Shown here: in pieces, positions 49,006 through 57,638 of the stretch | Numbering within the stretch: position 1 is the first letter of the stretch | Layout of the letters: each line of letters starts with the position of its first letter | Assembly: GCA_903834135.1 (NCBI GenBank) | Contig: CAILHZ010000017.1 | Location: 51,744 to 115,743, forward strand | Length of the DNA: 64,000 nt | Source: an uncultured Opitutia bacterium | Lineage (GTDB): Bacteria > Verrucomicrobiota > Verrucomicrobiia > Opitutales > Opitutaceae | Direction: 5' to 3' | Program-made: the position numbers and the translations under genes | Notes under the pieces: generated by a model | What the model was told of the DNA's origin: nothing | Databases searched by the model: none | What the model saw: only the letters and a program-made list of their open reading frames with translations

Positions 49006-49686
49006 ATGCCTCTGTTAACTCTTCACTCGGTTAAGAAATCCTTTCTCACTCCTACAGGAGAAAGAAAGGTAATTGTGGATATACCTCACTTCGCAATTGA
49101 AGCTGGTGAACAATGTGCACTCAGAGGTGAAAGTGGATCAGGTAAGACTACCTTCCTGCACTTAATTGCTGGTATCTTATCAGCTGATGAAGGATCCATT
49201 CTTATCGGTAATCAGGATATGGCAAAACTAGCTGAATCAAAAAGGGACCGTTTACGTGCAGAATCCTTAGGTTATATTTTCCAAACATTTAATTTACTAC
49301 AGGGCTATACCTGTCTTGAAAATGTATTACTAGGTATGTCATTTGGCCCTGGATCAGATAAAAAAAGAGCAACTGAAGTACTTGAACGTGTAGGCCTAGG
49401 TCACCGTTTAAATCATTATCCAAGGCAATTATCCACAGGACAGCAACAGCGCGTGGCTGTAGCACGTGCACTCGCGAATCGTCCGAAACTTATTTTAGCC
49501 GATGAACCAACAGGCAATCTGGATCCAAGTAATAGCCGTGAATCACTTACTTTAATTCGTGATACCTGCAAAGAAACGGGTGCCTCTTTACTCTTAGTGA
49601 GTCATGATCCGCATGTCTTAAGCACTTTCCAATCAGTGCAAGATTTCTCGAGGCTTAATCAAGTAGTACAGGAGACTGCACAATGA
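49006..49686 (+). CDS. ABC transporter ATPase, LolD/MacB type
   Basis: 226-residue ATPase subunit of an MacB/LolCDE/FtsE-type exporter or mechanotransmitter. Walker A GESGSGKTT near 38-46, signature LSTGQQQRVAVARAL near 145-159 and Walker B LILADEPTGNLD are in place. The stop overlaps the start of the permease gene by 4 bp, so the two form one transporter. The match is to the FtsE/LolD/MacB branch rather than to importers. What it moves is not visible from the ATPase. Confidence 0.92.
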   Translation: MPLLTLHSVKKSFLTPTGERKVIVDIPHFAIEAGEQCALRGESGSGKTTFLHLIAGILSADEGSILIGNQDMAKLAESKRDRLRAESLGYIFQTFNLLQGYTCLENVLLGMSFGPGSDKKRATEVLERVGLGHRLNHYPRQLSTGQQQRVAVARALANRPKLILADEPTGNLDPSNSRESLTLIRDTCKETGASLLLVSHDPHVLSTFQSVQDFSRLNQVVQETAQ

Positions 49687-50885
49687 GCCTCTTTCATATT
49701 GTACTGCGTAATTTACGCCAACATCTGCTTTCAACAGTTATAACCGCTCTTTCCATAGCCTTAGCGGGTGGACTACTCATGTCTATCTGGATTGTGAAAC
49801 AACAATCCCAGGAAACCTTCACTCGTGTAAATATCGGCTTTGATGCAGTGCTAGGTGCTCGTGGTTCAAAGCTACAATTGGTTTTAAATTCTATCTTCCA
49901 TCTCGAAGCATCTCCAGGAAATTTAAATCAAACAGACTATGATTATATTAGGCATCACCCTACTGTAAAACGTTCAATTCCGATTGCAGTTGGAGATAAT
50001 TTAAAAGGCTTTCGAATTGTCGGAACCTTACCGCAACTCTTCACAGATATAGAATACGCACCTCATCACACGTTTAGTTTAAGCCAAGGAAAACTTTTTG
50101 ATCCAAATAAAAAAGAAGCTATTTTAGGAAGTTTTGCAGCTGAACAATTAAATATCAAAGTAGGTGATACGTTTCATCCGTTCCACGGTTTAGCTTACGA
50201 TCCCCGCAATCAACACCCCGAAGAGTATACGGTAACAGGAATCCTAAGAGCCTCCAACACCCCTGCGGATAAAGTCATTTGGATTCCATTACATGGGCTT
50301 CAAACAATGGGTGGTCATGATCCTAAAGCGGCCAATGATATTAGTGCAGTACTTATTCAACTTAGGTCACCCACCTCAGGCTTCATCTTGGATCTTATGT
50401 ATAATAAGCAGGGCAATAGACTTACCTTTGCCTGGCCTATTGGAGCGATCGTTGCTGATCTATTTGGTAAAATCGGTTGGTTTGATAAAGTACTCACTCT
50501 TATTGCATATCTAGTAGCCCTTGTTTCTGCAGCAGGTGTGCTAGTAGCCATTTATAATTCTATGGCAGCACGTGGTAGAGATATCGCTATCTTGAGAGCA
50601 CTAGGTGCACACCGTAGAACAATCTTAGGAACAATCGTACTTGAAGCAGCTACTATTGGTACATTAGGCATGCTCGCAGCATTCGTTTTCCACTTTGCTA
50701 TCATGGCAACTGTAGGAACTATTATTAGAACTCAAACAGGCGTTCTATTAAACGTCTGGAGCTGCGATAGAGTTATGATCTGGGCGCCTCTAGCCATGAT
50801 TAGTCTATGTGCTCTGGGTGGTTTAGTCCCTGCACTTAAAGCTTACCGTGCAGATATTGCATCGAACTTAGCTCCAATTTCGTAA
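49683..50885 (+). CDS. ABC transporter permease of the FtsX/MacB type
   Basis: 400-residue membrane protein with one N-terminal transmembrane segment (about 16-36), a large periplasmic domain (about 40-270) and three C-terminal segments (about 275-390) with the FtsX-like motif AARGRDIAILRALGAHRRTI split near 305-324. This is the type VII ABC topology used by MacB, LolCE and FtsX, which push or extract substrates in the periplasm rather than moving them through the membrane. It overlaps the ATPase upstream by 4 bp and the lipoprotein downstream by 1 bp. The substrate is unknown. Confidence 0.9.
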   Translation: MSLFHIVLRNLRQHLLSTVITALSIALAGGLLMSIWIVKQQSQETFTRVNIGFDAVLGARGSKLQLVLNSIFHLEASPGNLNQTDYDYIRHHPTVKRSIPIAVGDNLKGFRIVGTLPQLFTDIEYAPHHTFSLSQGKLFDPNKKEAILGSFAAEQLNIKVGDTFHPFHGLAYDPRNQHPEEYTVTGILRASNTPADKVIWIPLHGLQTMGGHDPKAANDISAVLIQLRSPTSGFILDLMYNKQGNRLTFAWPIGAIVADLFGKIGWFDKVLTLIAYLVALVSAAGVLVAIYNSMAARGRDIAILRALGAHRRTILGTIVLEAATIGTLGMLAAFVFHFAIMATVGTIIRTQTGVLLNVWSCDRVMIWAPLAMISLCALGGLVPALKAYRADIASNLAPIS

Positions 50886-51373
50886 TGGCAATTAGGCATA
50901 CGCTTTTTGCCTATTTATTCGTTGTAGTTATTGTGTGCCTAAGCACAGGCTGCAGAAATAAAGCTGAAGCAGAAAAGCAAGTTGCCTTAGTTCATGAGCA
51001 TCATTCACCGCATGGTGGTACAGCCGTAGTCTTAGGAGATGAACTCTATCACCTTGAACTTGTGCGTGATAGTAATGAAGGAACACTCACTGCTTACGTA
51101 CTCGACTCAGAGATGGAAAACTTTGTGCGTATTGCACAAACTACACTAACGCTAAATATTAAAACTAATACCAGCGTACTTCCCTTAACTTTAAGTGCCG
51201 TTGAGAATTCAGCAACGGGAGAAAAAATCGGTGACACCTCAGAATTCCAAATTAAAAGTGAATTCATAACTCGTACTGCAGAATTTGACGCAGACTTAAA
51301 ACTTATCACGGTTAACATACACACGTTTTCGGAAGTTCATTTTAATTTCCCACGTGGTAACGACCGTTATTAG
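50885..51373 (+). CDS. Histidine-rich putative lipoprotein linked to the ABC exporter
   Basis: 162-residue exported protein with a hydrophobic leader and a lipobox-like end (CLSTGC, cysteine about residue 23). Just after it comes a His-rich segment, VHEHHSPHGGTAVV (about 37-50), typical of metal-binding sites. The remainder is a beta-rich domain of about 110 residues (YHLELVRDSNEGTLTAYVLD) without a name I can give. The start overlaps the permease stop by 1 bp (TAATG), so it is very likely part of the same system. A Zn- or Cu-linked role is an inference from the His cluster. Confidence 0.8.
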   Translation: MAIRHTLFAYLFVVVIVCLSTGCRNKAEAEKQVALVHEHHSPHGGTAVVLGDELYHLELVRDSNEGTLTAYVLDSEMENFVRIAQTTLTLNIKTNTSVLPLTLSAVENSATGEKIGDTSEFQIKSEFITRTAEFDADLKLITVNIHTFSEVHFNFPRGNDRY

Positions 51374-51534
51374 ACCTAAAAAAATCCTATTTTAAATACC
51401 GTAGCCTCACTGTTTGGTGAACGTGTATTTATCATTGGTTTAATGGCTTCTTTTCTTAAAGCACATCACTTAGTTTACACCGATTACTACAATCATCATT
51501 CAAGAAGTGGTGAATTTATAAGTGTCTCTTTAAG

Positions 51535-52002
51535 TTACTGAGTTTTAAGCGTTCCGATTTGACGAAGGACCTCATAACAAGCAATTCCTGCTGCAGTAGA
51601 TAGATTTAGACTGCGTAGTGTTGGATCTGCATGAGGAATCGTTAGCCTATTAGTAGAAATCTCGTCATGTATAAACGCAGGAGCACCTGCCCCTTCATTT
51701 CCAAACACTAAACCATCACCGTCTTCATAGCGAACGTCCCAATAACTTTTCGCAGACTTAGTTGTAAAAAGCCAAAGCCGCTTAGGACCATCCGGACTTA
51801 CTTTAAAACTTTCCCAGTCTTTATGGTGAATCACATCTAAAGTATTCCAATAATCCATGCCTGAGCGCTTTAAATGTTTGTCGGTAATCGTAAAGCCTAA
51901 GGGATGTATTAAGTGCAAACGACTTTTAGTCAGTGCACACATACGTCCTATATTTCCTGTATTTTGAGGAATTTCTGGCCGGTATAAAACAATGTGAATC
52001 AT
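51535..52002 (-). CDS. trmL: tRNA (cytidine/uridine-34-2'-O)-methyltransferase TrmL
   Basis: SPOUT methyltransferase that 2'-O-methylates the wobble base of tRNA-Leu. The knot motifs are present: IPQNTGNIGRMCALT near 10-24, LVFGNEGAGAP near 100-110 and the C-terminal RSLNLSTAAGIACYE near 131-145. The short length of 155 residues is typical of TrmL, with no N-terminal extension. It is the last gene of the rpoZ-smpB-thrB-trmL run, 32 bp after thrB. Confidence 0.93.
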   Translation of the reverse strand: MIHIVLYRPEIPQNTGNIGRMCALTKSRLHLIHPLGFTITDKHLKRSGMDYWNTLDVIHHKDWESFKVSPDGPKRLWLFTTKSAKSYWDVRYEDGDGLVFGNEGAGAPAFIHDEISTNRLTIPHADPTLRSLNLSTAAGIACYEVLRQIGTLKTQ

Positions 52003-52034
52003 ATTCTCTTTTCGGCACTAAACCGTTAAGGCCA

Positions 52035-52952
52035 TTAACTCACCTGCTCAATTTCCAGACCCTGATTATCGACATCTAATACGCGAACTTCTGAAGAAAC
52101 ACCTACGTCACTAAAAGCTTTCTGCATAGCTGAAGCAACACGTGCCCTACTTTCTACAGTAGCTACGCACAATACACTGGAGCCACTGCCACTAAGCCAT
52201 CCTGTAAAAGCTCCAGCTGCAATTCCCGATGCAATGGCCTCTGCTCCACCTTTAATCTTAGGCAGGCGGTAAGGCTCGTGCATAAAATCTCCTGCTGCAA
52301 AACGAAGCTTTGCATAGTCTCCACTCGCAAAGGCAGCCACTACATAGGCAGCGCTATTTATGCTTTTGACTGCATCGAAATAAGAAAGACTTGCGGGTAA
52401 TACTCCACGTGATTCCTTGGTAAGTAATTCACTACTCGGAGAAACGACCACAAATTTAACACTCGCTGGAACAGCAAAGCGTATTGTGTCCAGATACTCA
52501 TTTGTTACAGGATTGCACCGAGAAACACAAAAGCCACCTAAAATACCGGCACTCGCATTATCGGGATGGCCTTCTAGCGCAGTTGCAAGACTCACCCACT
52601 GCTCACGTGTTGAACTAGCACCAGTTAATTGATCAAGGCCTGCAATGATACCAGCAACGACAGTAACACTTGAACCTAAGCCGCGTGCAGCAGGAACTTC
52701 TCCTGAAATATGATAACTAAAGCCAATCGGTTTAACCTGAAAAGTTTTAAAAAAAGAAGCTGCAGTAGTTTCAACCATCGCTTGAGCACGTGCATCATCG
52801 GCTGTCGCTGCAGAAATGGATAAATCACTAGAGACTTTGAGTGTAACTTTATTATACACTTTAAGCGCAAGTCCGAGCGTATCAAACCCCGCTCCACAGT
52901 TTGAAGTACTACCAGGAACCTTGATCGTGACTGATTGGGGAAATAAACTCAT
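52035..52952 (-). CDS. thrB: Homoserine kinase ThrB
   Basis: GHMP kinase that phosphorylates homoserine on the way to threonine. The ATP-binding motif is PAARGLGSSVTVVAGI (about 86-101), the N-terminal KVPGSTSNCGAGFDTLGLAL (11-30) is typical of ThrB, and the glycine-rich AGAFTGWLSGSGSSVLC lies near the C-terminus. Length 305 is normal. Its start overlaps the smpB stop by 4 bp. The other thr genes are absent from the window. Confidence 0.95.
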   Translation of the reverse strand: MSLFPQSVTIKVPGSTSNCGAGFDTLGLALKVYNKVTLKVSSDLSISAATADDARAQAMVETTAASFFKTFQVKPIGFSYHISGEVPAARGLGSSVTVVAGIIAGLDQLTGASSTREQWVSLATALEGHPDNASAGILGGFCVSRCNPVTNEYLDTIRFAVPASVKFVVVSPSSELLTKESRGVLPASLSYFDAVKSINSAAYVVAAFASGDYAKLRFAAGDFMHEPYRLPKIKGGAEAIASGIAAGAFTGWLSGSGSSVLCVATVESRARVASAMQKAFSDVGVSSEVRVLDVDNQGLEIEQVS

Positions 52953-53425
52953 GAACGTCGTGCTTTAAGCTCTTTAGTGATTTCACGCACTTGAACCCGC
53001 TTTTTCAAGTCTTCACGCTTATCGTAATTCTTTTTTCCTGTGCAGATGCCAAGTTCAACTTTAAGAAGCGCCTCTTTAAAATAAAATCTTAGCGGCACTA
53101 AAGACTTTGCTCCAGTCTGCATAGCTTCGATTATTTTTTTAATCTGATGCTTATGCAGTAATAATTTCCGAGCCCTTCTGGCATCATGATTATTCATGTT
53201 ACCAAACTCATAGGGGTCGATGTGTGCGTTCATAAGCCACAGCTCGCCTTTATCTGAGCGAGCAAAAGAATCACTAATCTGGGCACGCCCCGCGCGAACC
53301 GATTTAACTTCGGTTCCTGTTAAGCGGATTCCCGCTTCAAAGCGCTCGTCGACGAAATAATCACGGAATACTTTCGCATTCCGAATTTCCGTAAAACGGC
53401 CTTCATCATTCTTTTTAGAGGCCAT
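52949..53425 (-). CDS. smpB: SsrA-binding protein SmpB
   Basis: Partner of tmRNA in rescuing stalled ribosomes. Typical signatures are RNAKVFRDYFVDERFEAGI near 15-33, LTGTEVKSVRAGRAQI near 36-51, NAHIDPYEFGN near 67 and the basic C-terminal tail ending KELKARRS. Length 158 is normal. It lies between rpoZ and thrB and overlaps thrB by 4 bp. The tmRNA gene itself was not seen in this window. Confidence 0.96.
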   Translation of the reverse strand: MASKKNDEGRFTEIRNAKVFRDYFVDERFEAGIRLTGTEVKSVRAGRAQISDSFARSDKGELWLMNAHIDPYEFGNMNNHDARRARKLLLHKHQIKKIIEAMQTGAKSLVPLRFYFKEALLKVELGICTGKKNYDKREDLKKRVQVREITKELKARRS

Positions 53426-53438
53426 GGCTAAAGCAGTA

Positions 53439-53456
53439 TCCGCAGAATCCTGCGGA
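53439..53456 (-). promoter_or_regulatory. Hairpin in the smpB leader
   Basis: TCCGCAG-AATC-CTGCGGA is a perfect seven-pair stem with a four-base loop, 13 bp before the smpB ATG on the transcribed strand. It is not followed by a T-run, so it is more likely to shape translation initiation or mRNA processing than to terminate. Confidence 0.45.
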
Positions 53457-53528
53457 CTGGAAAGGGAAAACTAATCTAGGAAGCTATACAAACCGTTGCA
53501 GGCTGGATAATTCCAACCTTTAAGCAGC

Positions 53529-53729
53529 TTATCTTACAGCTTCTTCGAATGTGATCTTCTCGTCGATAATCTCACGTAGCGCGGTATCTTCAGGAGATAA
53601 CTTTTCTAGAGACTCAACTAAAGGCCTATTTCCACGCTTTAATTGCTTAACGCGGCGGGAGACCACATTAATGAGAATGTTTGGGTCCTGCACCTTAGCG
53701 AGGGCCTGTTTGATGTAGTCGTCTCTCAT
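53529..53729 (-). CDS. rpoZ: RNA polymerase omega subunit
   Basis: Small subunit that helps assemble RNA polymerase. The 66-residue protein begins MRDDYIKQALAKVQDPNILI, with the omega pattern NVVSRRVKQLKRGNRPLVE (about 22-40) and a Glu-rich C-terminus (REIIDEKITFEEA). It is the first gene of the rpoZ-smpB-thrB-trmL run. Length is at the short end of the family. Confidence 0.9.
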   Translation of the reverse strand: MRDDYIKQALAKVQDPNILINVVSRRVKQLKRGNRPLVESLEKLSPEDTALREIIDEKITFEEAVR

Positions 53730-53825
53730 GGTAATAGCGTAAAAAGGTTAAAATGTTTCAAATATGCCCCCCATTCGTCAAGATTTTACTGAAAGGACTA
53801 CTTCAGCACCAAAACTCCTCAATTT

Positions 53826-54137
53826 ATGCTCTACCTAGCCTGGACAACCGTTTCTGATGCCAATGAGGCTGAACAGCTCGCCAAGCAGGCGATTTTAAAG
53901 CACCTAGCAGCCTGCGCACAGATTGAGACCATCAAATCCTTCTACATATGGGAGAAAAACCTAGAATCTTGCCCAGAATACCGCCTATGTTTTAAGTGCT
54001 CTAAGGAACAACTGAACTCCTTACAGGCCTTCATTTTAGGTAATCATTCGTACAAAGTTCCTGAATGGATAGCTCTGGAAGCATCACAAGTCTCAGAAAA
54101 GTACTTGTCATGGGTTCAGGGCAGCTCTACTGCTTAA
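53826..54137 (+). CDS. cutA: CutA-like divalent cation tolerance protein
   Basis: Small trimeric protein linked to divalent metal tolerance in some bacteria, though its main role is unclear. The 103 residues contain the CutA pattern: LAWTTVSDANEAEQLAKQAI near 4-23, LAACAQIETIKSFYIWEKNL near 29-48, and the late HSYKVPEWIALEAS near 76. The divergent rpoZ gene starts 97 bp away. Confidence 0.92.
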   Translation: MLYLAWTTVSDANEAEQLAKQAILKHLAACAQIETIKSFYIWEKNLESCPEYRLCFKCSKEQLNSLQAFILGNHSYKVPEWIALEASQVSEKYLSWVQGSSTA

Positions 54138-54172
54138 TCCTTTAACTCGTCACTCAGTACTCTTTACACGCC

Positions 54173-54328
54173 ATGTCCCAACACAAAAGTCTTCAAGGTG
54201 CCAGCGGTATCGTCCGTAAGCGCAACGTTTTAAAGCGTTTCGAACGCGTCGAAATTCTCAAGAAACGTGGTCAGTGGAAAGAAGGAGACCGCGTTCAAGG
54301 TCTTCGTAAAACTAAACCTGGCGTTTAA
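54173..54328 (+). CDS. Small basic protein of the Chlamydia/Verrucomicrobia type
   Basis: A 51-residue gene from the ATG at 54173 to TAA at 54326-54328. It is very basic and reads MSQHKSLQGASGIVRKRNVL then KRFERVEILKKRGQWKEGD with a GLRKTKPGV end, matching the small basic protein I know only from Chlamydiae and Verrucomicrobia, thought to be ribosome-associated. Its spread in the PVC group makes it the best lineage marker in the window. It sits 35 bp after cutA and 39 bp before the DedA gene. Confidence 0.9.
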   Translation: MSQHKSLQGASGIVRKRNVLKRFERVEILKKRGQWKEGDRVQGLRKTKPGV

Positions 54329-54367
54329 GCTGGGTCAGTTTAACAGCTCGGTGCAGTCTTTTTGATT

Positions 54368-54991
54368 ATGCACGATCTGATTACTCACCTCATCTCCTGG
54401 TACGCAGCATCCCTTGAAACAGGGGGCTATCCACTCGTCATTTTATTAATGGCGATTGAAAGTTCTATTATACCCGTACCAAGTGAATTAGTTATTCCGT
54501 TTGCAGCTTATCAAGCTCACCTGCATGGCAACATGAGTGTGGTAGGAGTTGTGATTGCCGGTGCAGTCGGCTCTTGGATAGGCGCAACAGTCATGTACTG
54601 GGTCTCTCGTGTTGCTGGGCGCCCTTTCGTACTACGCTACGGCCGATATTTTTTCATCTCTGCTGATAAAGTACAGCAGGCAGAAAATTGGGCATCTGAA
54701 TATGGTGTATTCGGTGTTTTCGCATCGCGTCTTTTACCTGTAGTAAGACACTTAATTGGTATTCCAGCTGGTATCGTGCGTTTGAATTTTACTCAGTATT
54801 CAATACAAACAGTTTTAGGATCAGCTGTATGGTGTGCTGTTTTAGCAGCAGTAGGCGTTGTTGCTGGTCAAGATCAGCAGCTCATTAACGGTGATATGAA
54901 ATCAATAACGCTTTGGATATCGGGAGGCGTAATTCTTATTTTTACACTCTACTATTTTTTCGTTCATCGTCAGCTGAAACAAAAAAAGTAA
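54368..54991 (+). CDS. DedA family membrane protein
   Basis: Inner-membrane protein of the DedA superfamily, members of which flip undecaprenyl phosphate or phospholipids. The 207 residues hold the motif ESSIIPVPSELVIPFAAYQA (about 31-50), a first re-entrant region, then SRLLPVVRHLIGIPAGIVRL (about 120-139) with the conserved Arg residues, and four to five hydrophobic segments. ATG 54368 is the likely start; a TTG two codons upstream is possible. Substrate is unknown. Confidence 0.92.
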   Translation: MHDLITHLISWYAASLETGGYPLVILLMAIESSIIPVPSELVIPFAAYQAHLHGNMSVVGVVIAGAVGSWIGATVMYWVSRVAGRPFVLRYGRYFFISADKVQQAENWASEYGVFGVFASRLLPVVRHLIGIPAGIVRLNFTQYSIQTVLGSAVWCAVLAAVGVVAGQDQQLINGDMKSITLWISGGVILIFTLYYFFVHRQLKQKK

Positions 54992-55074
54992 GCTTAGTAC
55001 GTAAATTAGCCTAATTTTAGAGCAAGTCATATGCATGCATTTAGCAGACTAAATATATGCACATCGCCATTCCT

Positions 55075-55989
55075 ATGTCTTTCAAGATCGAAATTTCTAA
55101 CGAAGTTAAAAGAGCACTTTTAGAAAAGAGGCCTGTCGTTGCGTTAGAATCCACATTAATTACGCATGGCCTTCCCTACCCGGACAATGTTTCAACTGCC
55201 CTTAGCATGGAGGAAGCAGTACGTAAAAGTGGTTCTACGCCAGCAACAATAGCCATTCTTGAAGGCATAATTAAAGTAGGTATATCCAAAGAAGACATTG
55301 AAGCCCTAGCTAGGAAGCCCGCAGGCAGTGTGAGGAAATGTAGTCGTAGAGACCTCCCCCTTTCTATTGCGCTGAAGGAAGATGCTTCAACGACTGTAGC
55401 AGGTACAATGATCATTGCTCATAAAGCAGGCATTAAAATATTCGCAACAGGTGGAATTGGTGGAGTTCACCGTGGAGCACCGCATGACGTTTCAGCTGAC
55501 TTAATTGAATTAGGTAGAACACCTGTAGCTGTTGTTTGCTCAGGAGCAAAAGCAATATTAGATTTACCCCTTACAGCTGAAGTGCTCGAAACCCAAGGAG
55601 TCCCTTTAATTGGTTACGGAGTAAATGAACTACCTGGTTTTTATACACGCTTAAGCGGCATAGCGGTGGATACGGTTGCAGAATCACCTGAAGACGTGGC
55701 GAAGATAATTGATGCGTCCCTGAATCTTGGAAGTAGCCAAGGCGGATTAATAATTGGAGTCCCAGTTCCTGAAGAACACGCCCTACCAAGCACAGTGATG
55801 AATAAAGCGGTTGATCAAGCAATTGGTGAATGCTCATCACAAGGTATCAGAGGTAAAGCAGTCACACCTTTTCTTTTGAAACGAGTCTCTGAATTAACAG
55901 GCGGAGAATCACGTAAAGCAAATGTCTCTTTACTTATTAATAATGCCTATATTGCAGGTCAAATTGCTAAGGCTCTAAGCCTACTTTAA
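55075..55989 (+). CDS. psuG: Pseudouridine-5'-phosphate glycosidase PsuG
   Basis: Splits pseudouridine 5'-phosphate to uracil and ribose 5-phosphate. The N-terminal VVALESTLITHGLPYPDN contains the catalytic Glu, SRRDLP and TTVAGTMIIAHKAGIKIFAT are typical, GGIGGVHRGAPHD is the metal/substrate loop, and VVCSGAKAILDLPLT holds the catalytic Lys. Length 304 from ATG 55075 is close to E. coli PsuG (312); an ATG at 55057 would add six residues. The kinase PsuK is not adjacent. Confidence 0.95.
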   Translation: MSFKIEISNEVKRALLEKRPVVALESTLITHGLPYPDNVSTALSMEEAVRKSGSTPATIAILEGIIKVGISKEDIEALARKPAGSVRKCSRRDLPLSIALKEDASTTVAGTMIIAHKAGIKIFATGGIGGVHRGAPHDVSADLIELGRTPVAVVCSGAKAILDLPLTAEVLETQGVPLIGYGVNELPGFYTRLSGIAVDTVAESPEDVAKIIDASLNLGSSQGGLIIGVPVPEEHALPSTVMNKAVDQAIGECSSQGIRGKAVTPFLLKRVSELTGGESRKANVSLLINNAYIAGQIAKALSLL

Positions 55990-56325
55990 TATTAGGATTG
56001 TTTAGCACTCACACCTCAACTTTGAGTTGTTTTCCGATTTATCAGAAAACACATTATAACAAGTGGTTTCGGATCCATTTAACTAGTTAAACACGCAAAT
56101 AGTGGACCATCCCAAGTGATTACTCTACCTATGCAGATAGAATTTTGTTCAATATTGGTAACATAATGTCCTAGATGGAATTAAAAAATTACTTAGCGTC
56201 GTATTTGCCACCTTTAGATAGAGTTTTAATAGCTTAATAGGTCATTTACTGCTTCTCGTGTGATCGTTTTGGCTGCAAGCTAGCAACGAGTTATAGAATC
56301 TGATACAGTATTTTTATCAGCACTT
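55990..56325. other. Intergenic region between psuG and tRNA-Arg
   Basis: No gene supported in this 336-base gap. Just after psuG there is a weak five-pair hairpin (CAACT/AGTTG, 56017-56029) leading into a TTTT run, and an overlapping GTTTTC/GAAAAC pair (56029-56050); together they could be a poor terminator. The rest is AT-rich and has no recognised fold; the promoter of the tRNA-Arg gene must lie in it. Confidence 0.55.
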
Positions 56326-56400
56326 GCAGGCGTAGCACAATGGATAGTGTAGCGGTCTCCGAAGCCGTTGATCTGGGTTCGACTCCCAGCGCTTGCACCA
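56326..56400 (+). tRNA. tRNA-Arg (anticodon CCG), first copy
   Basis: A 75-base cloverleaf: acceptor stem GCAGGCG/CGCTTGC (one G-U pair), D stem GCAC/GTGT, anticodon loop CTCCGAA (anticodon CCG, reads CGG), a four-base variable loop, T arm CTGGG-TTCGACT-CCCAG, discriminator A and encoded CCA. It lies 12 bp from the end of convergent dinB. Its body is clearly diverged from the tRNA-Arg at 63876-63952, which has the same anticodon. Confidence 0.92.
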
Positions 56401-56412
56401 AACACTTTAAAT

Positions 56413-57576
56413 TTACGGCTCTAACTGATGCCCCTTTTTAACTACTCCGTCTTTACTAATTGCATTAAGACGGTCTAGTACCCCAGCAAGTTTACGCCGT
56501 TTATCTTCCACTTGGGAAAACATTTCCAACTGCGACTCACCTTCATCTACTCCGGAAATACGCACACTCACGAGTCTTAGCGCCTGTTTCTTTTTCCACA
56601 CTTCTTTAAGTAGCGGTTTAACTAGAGGATAAAATTCAGATTCAAGATCCGTTGCTAATGCAAGGCTTTGACCATGGGACGTATCCGAAAAATCAGGATA
56701 CCGTATTTTAAGAGTCAGGGTTCTAGCCCTCCTACCCTCAAGCCTTAGTTTATTCATTAGTGAATCTAACATGCGCTTAATAATGCGCTCAACTGCTTCA
56801 AACTCTTTAAGGTCTACAGAAAAAGTTTCTTGTTCTGAGTAACTCTTAGCCTGTACTTCTTGAGTCTCAACTCTGCGGGTATCTTCACCACGTGCCATAC
56901 TCATCACATCACGCCAGTGCGAACCAAGTATAGATTCTAATTCACTGTCTGACCTATGAAATAAATCCTTAATGATGGTCACACCCTGCTCTTTTAAATA
57001 AAGTTCTGTTTTAGTGCCAATACCAGGAAGTTTACCTACAGACAGTGGATATAAAAATTCTGCTTCTGTACCACACGCAATTACAACAAAGCCTTTGGGC
57101 TTTCTTAATTTAGAAGCAATTTGAGAAATAAGCTTGTTTGAAGCAATTCCCATCGAAATAGGAATGCACAGTTCAGTCATAATTCTGACCTGTAATTTTT
57201 TAACCGCAGTTTCAACTTCCTGAATAGTTTTAAATCCGCAGATACTTAAATCCAAGTAACCTTCATCAATTGAATTACGCTCCACGTAAGGTGTCAGTGT
57301 TTCACATAGATCAAACATTTTATTAGAAATTTCTGAATACAATCCCGGGGTTACTGGAATTATAATCAAATCGGGGCATAACTTAAGAGCCTTACTTGTA
57401 GGCATTGGTGTATAGACCCCTTTTGCACGGGCCTCATAGCTCGCTGAAGCAATAATACCACGCTCCCTACCCCCTACGGCACATACCTTGCCTAAAAGCG
57501 TTGGATCCTTGGCCTGTTCACAGGCCACAAAAAAGGCATCTGCATCGAGATGAACAATTAAAGGTAGCTCAGCCAT
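56413..57576 (-). CDS. dinB: DNA polymerase IV (Y-family, DinB)
   Basis: Error-prone translesion polymerase. From the ATG at 57576 the protein starts MAELPLIVHLDADAFFVACE, with catalytic Asp in LDADAFF and SIDEGYLDL near 100. YEARAKGVYTPMP near 45 and the helix-hairpin-helix LPGIGTKTELYLKEQG near 186-201 fit the family. Length is 387 residues. An upstream TTG at 57636 would add 20 residues and almost touch glnS, so it is unlikely. There is no beta-clamp motif I can name with certainty at the C-terminus. Confidence 0.94.
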   Translation of the reverse strand: MAELPLIVHLDADAFFVACEQAKDPTLLGKVCAVGGRERGIIASASYEARAKGVYTPMPTSKALKLCPDLIIIPVTPGLYSEISNKMFDLCETLTPYVERNSIDEGYLDLSICGFKTIQEVETAVKKLQVRIMTELCIPISMGIASNKLISQIASKLRKPKGFVVIACGTEAEFLYPLSVGKLPGIGTKTELYLKEQGVTIIKDLFHRSDSELESILGSHWRDVMSMARGEDTRRVETQEVQAKSYSEQETFSVDLKEFEAVERIIKRMLDSLMNKLRLEGRRARTLTLKIRYPDFSDTSHGQSLALATDLESEFYPLVKPLLKEVWKKKQALRLVSVRISGVDEGESQLEMFSQVEDKRRKLAGVLDRLNAISKDGVVKKGHQLEP

Positions 57577-57638
57577 CGGTTTAATTCGTAAAATTGGATT
57601 GTTGCCTAGAGGTCTGATTTTTAACAAGATAGGCAACC

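Noticed and set aside
53426..53528. Possible tmRNA gene next to smpB
   Set aside because: The gap is only about 100 bases, far too short for tmRNA, and contains no tRNA-like ends.
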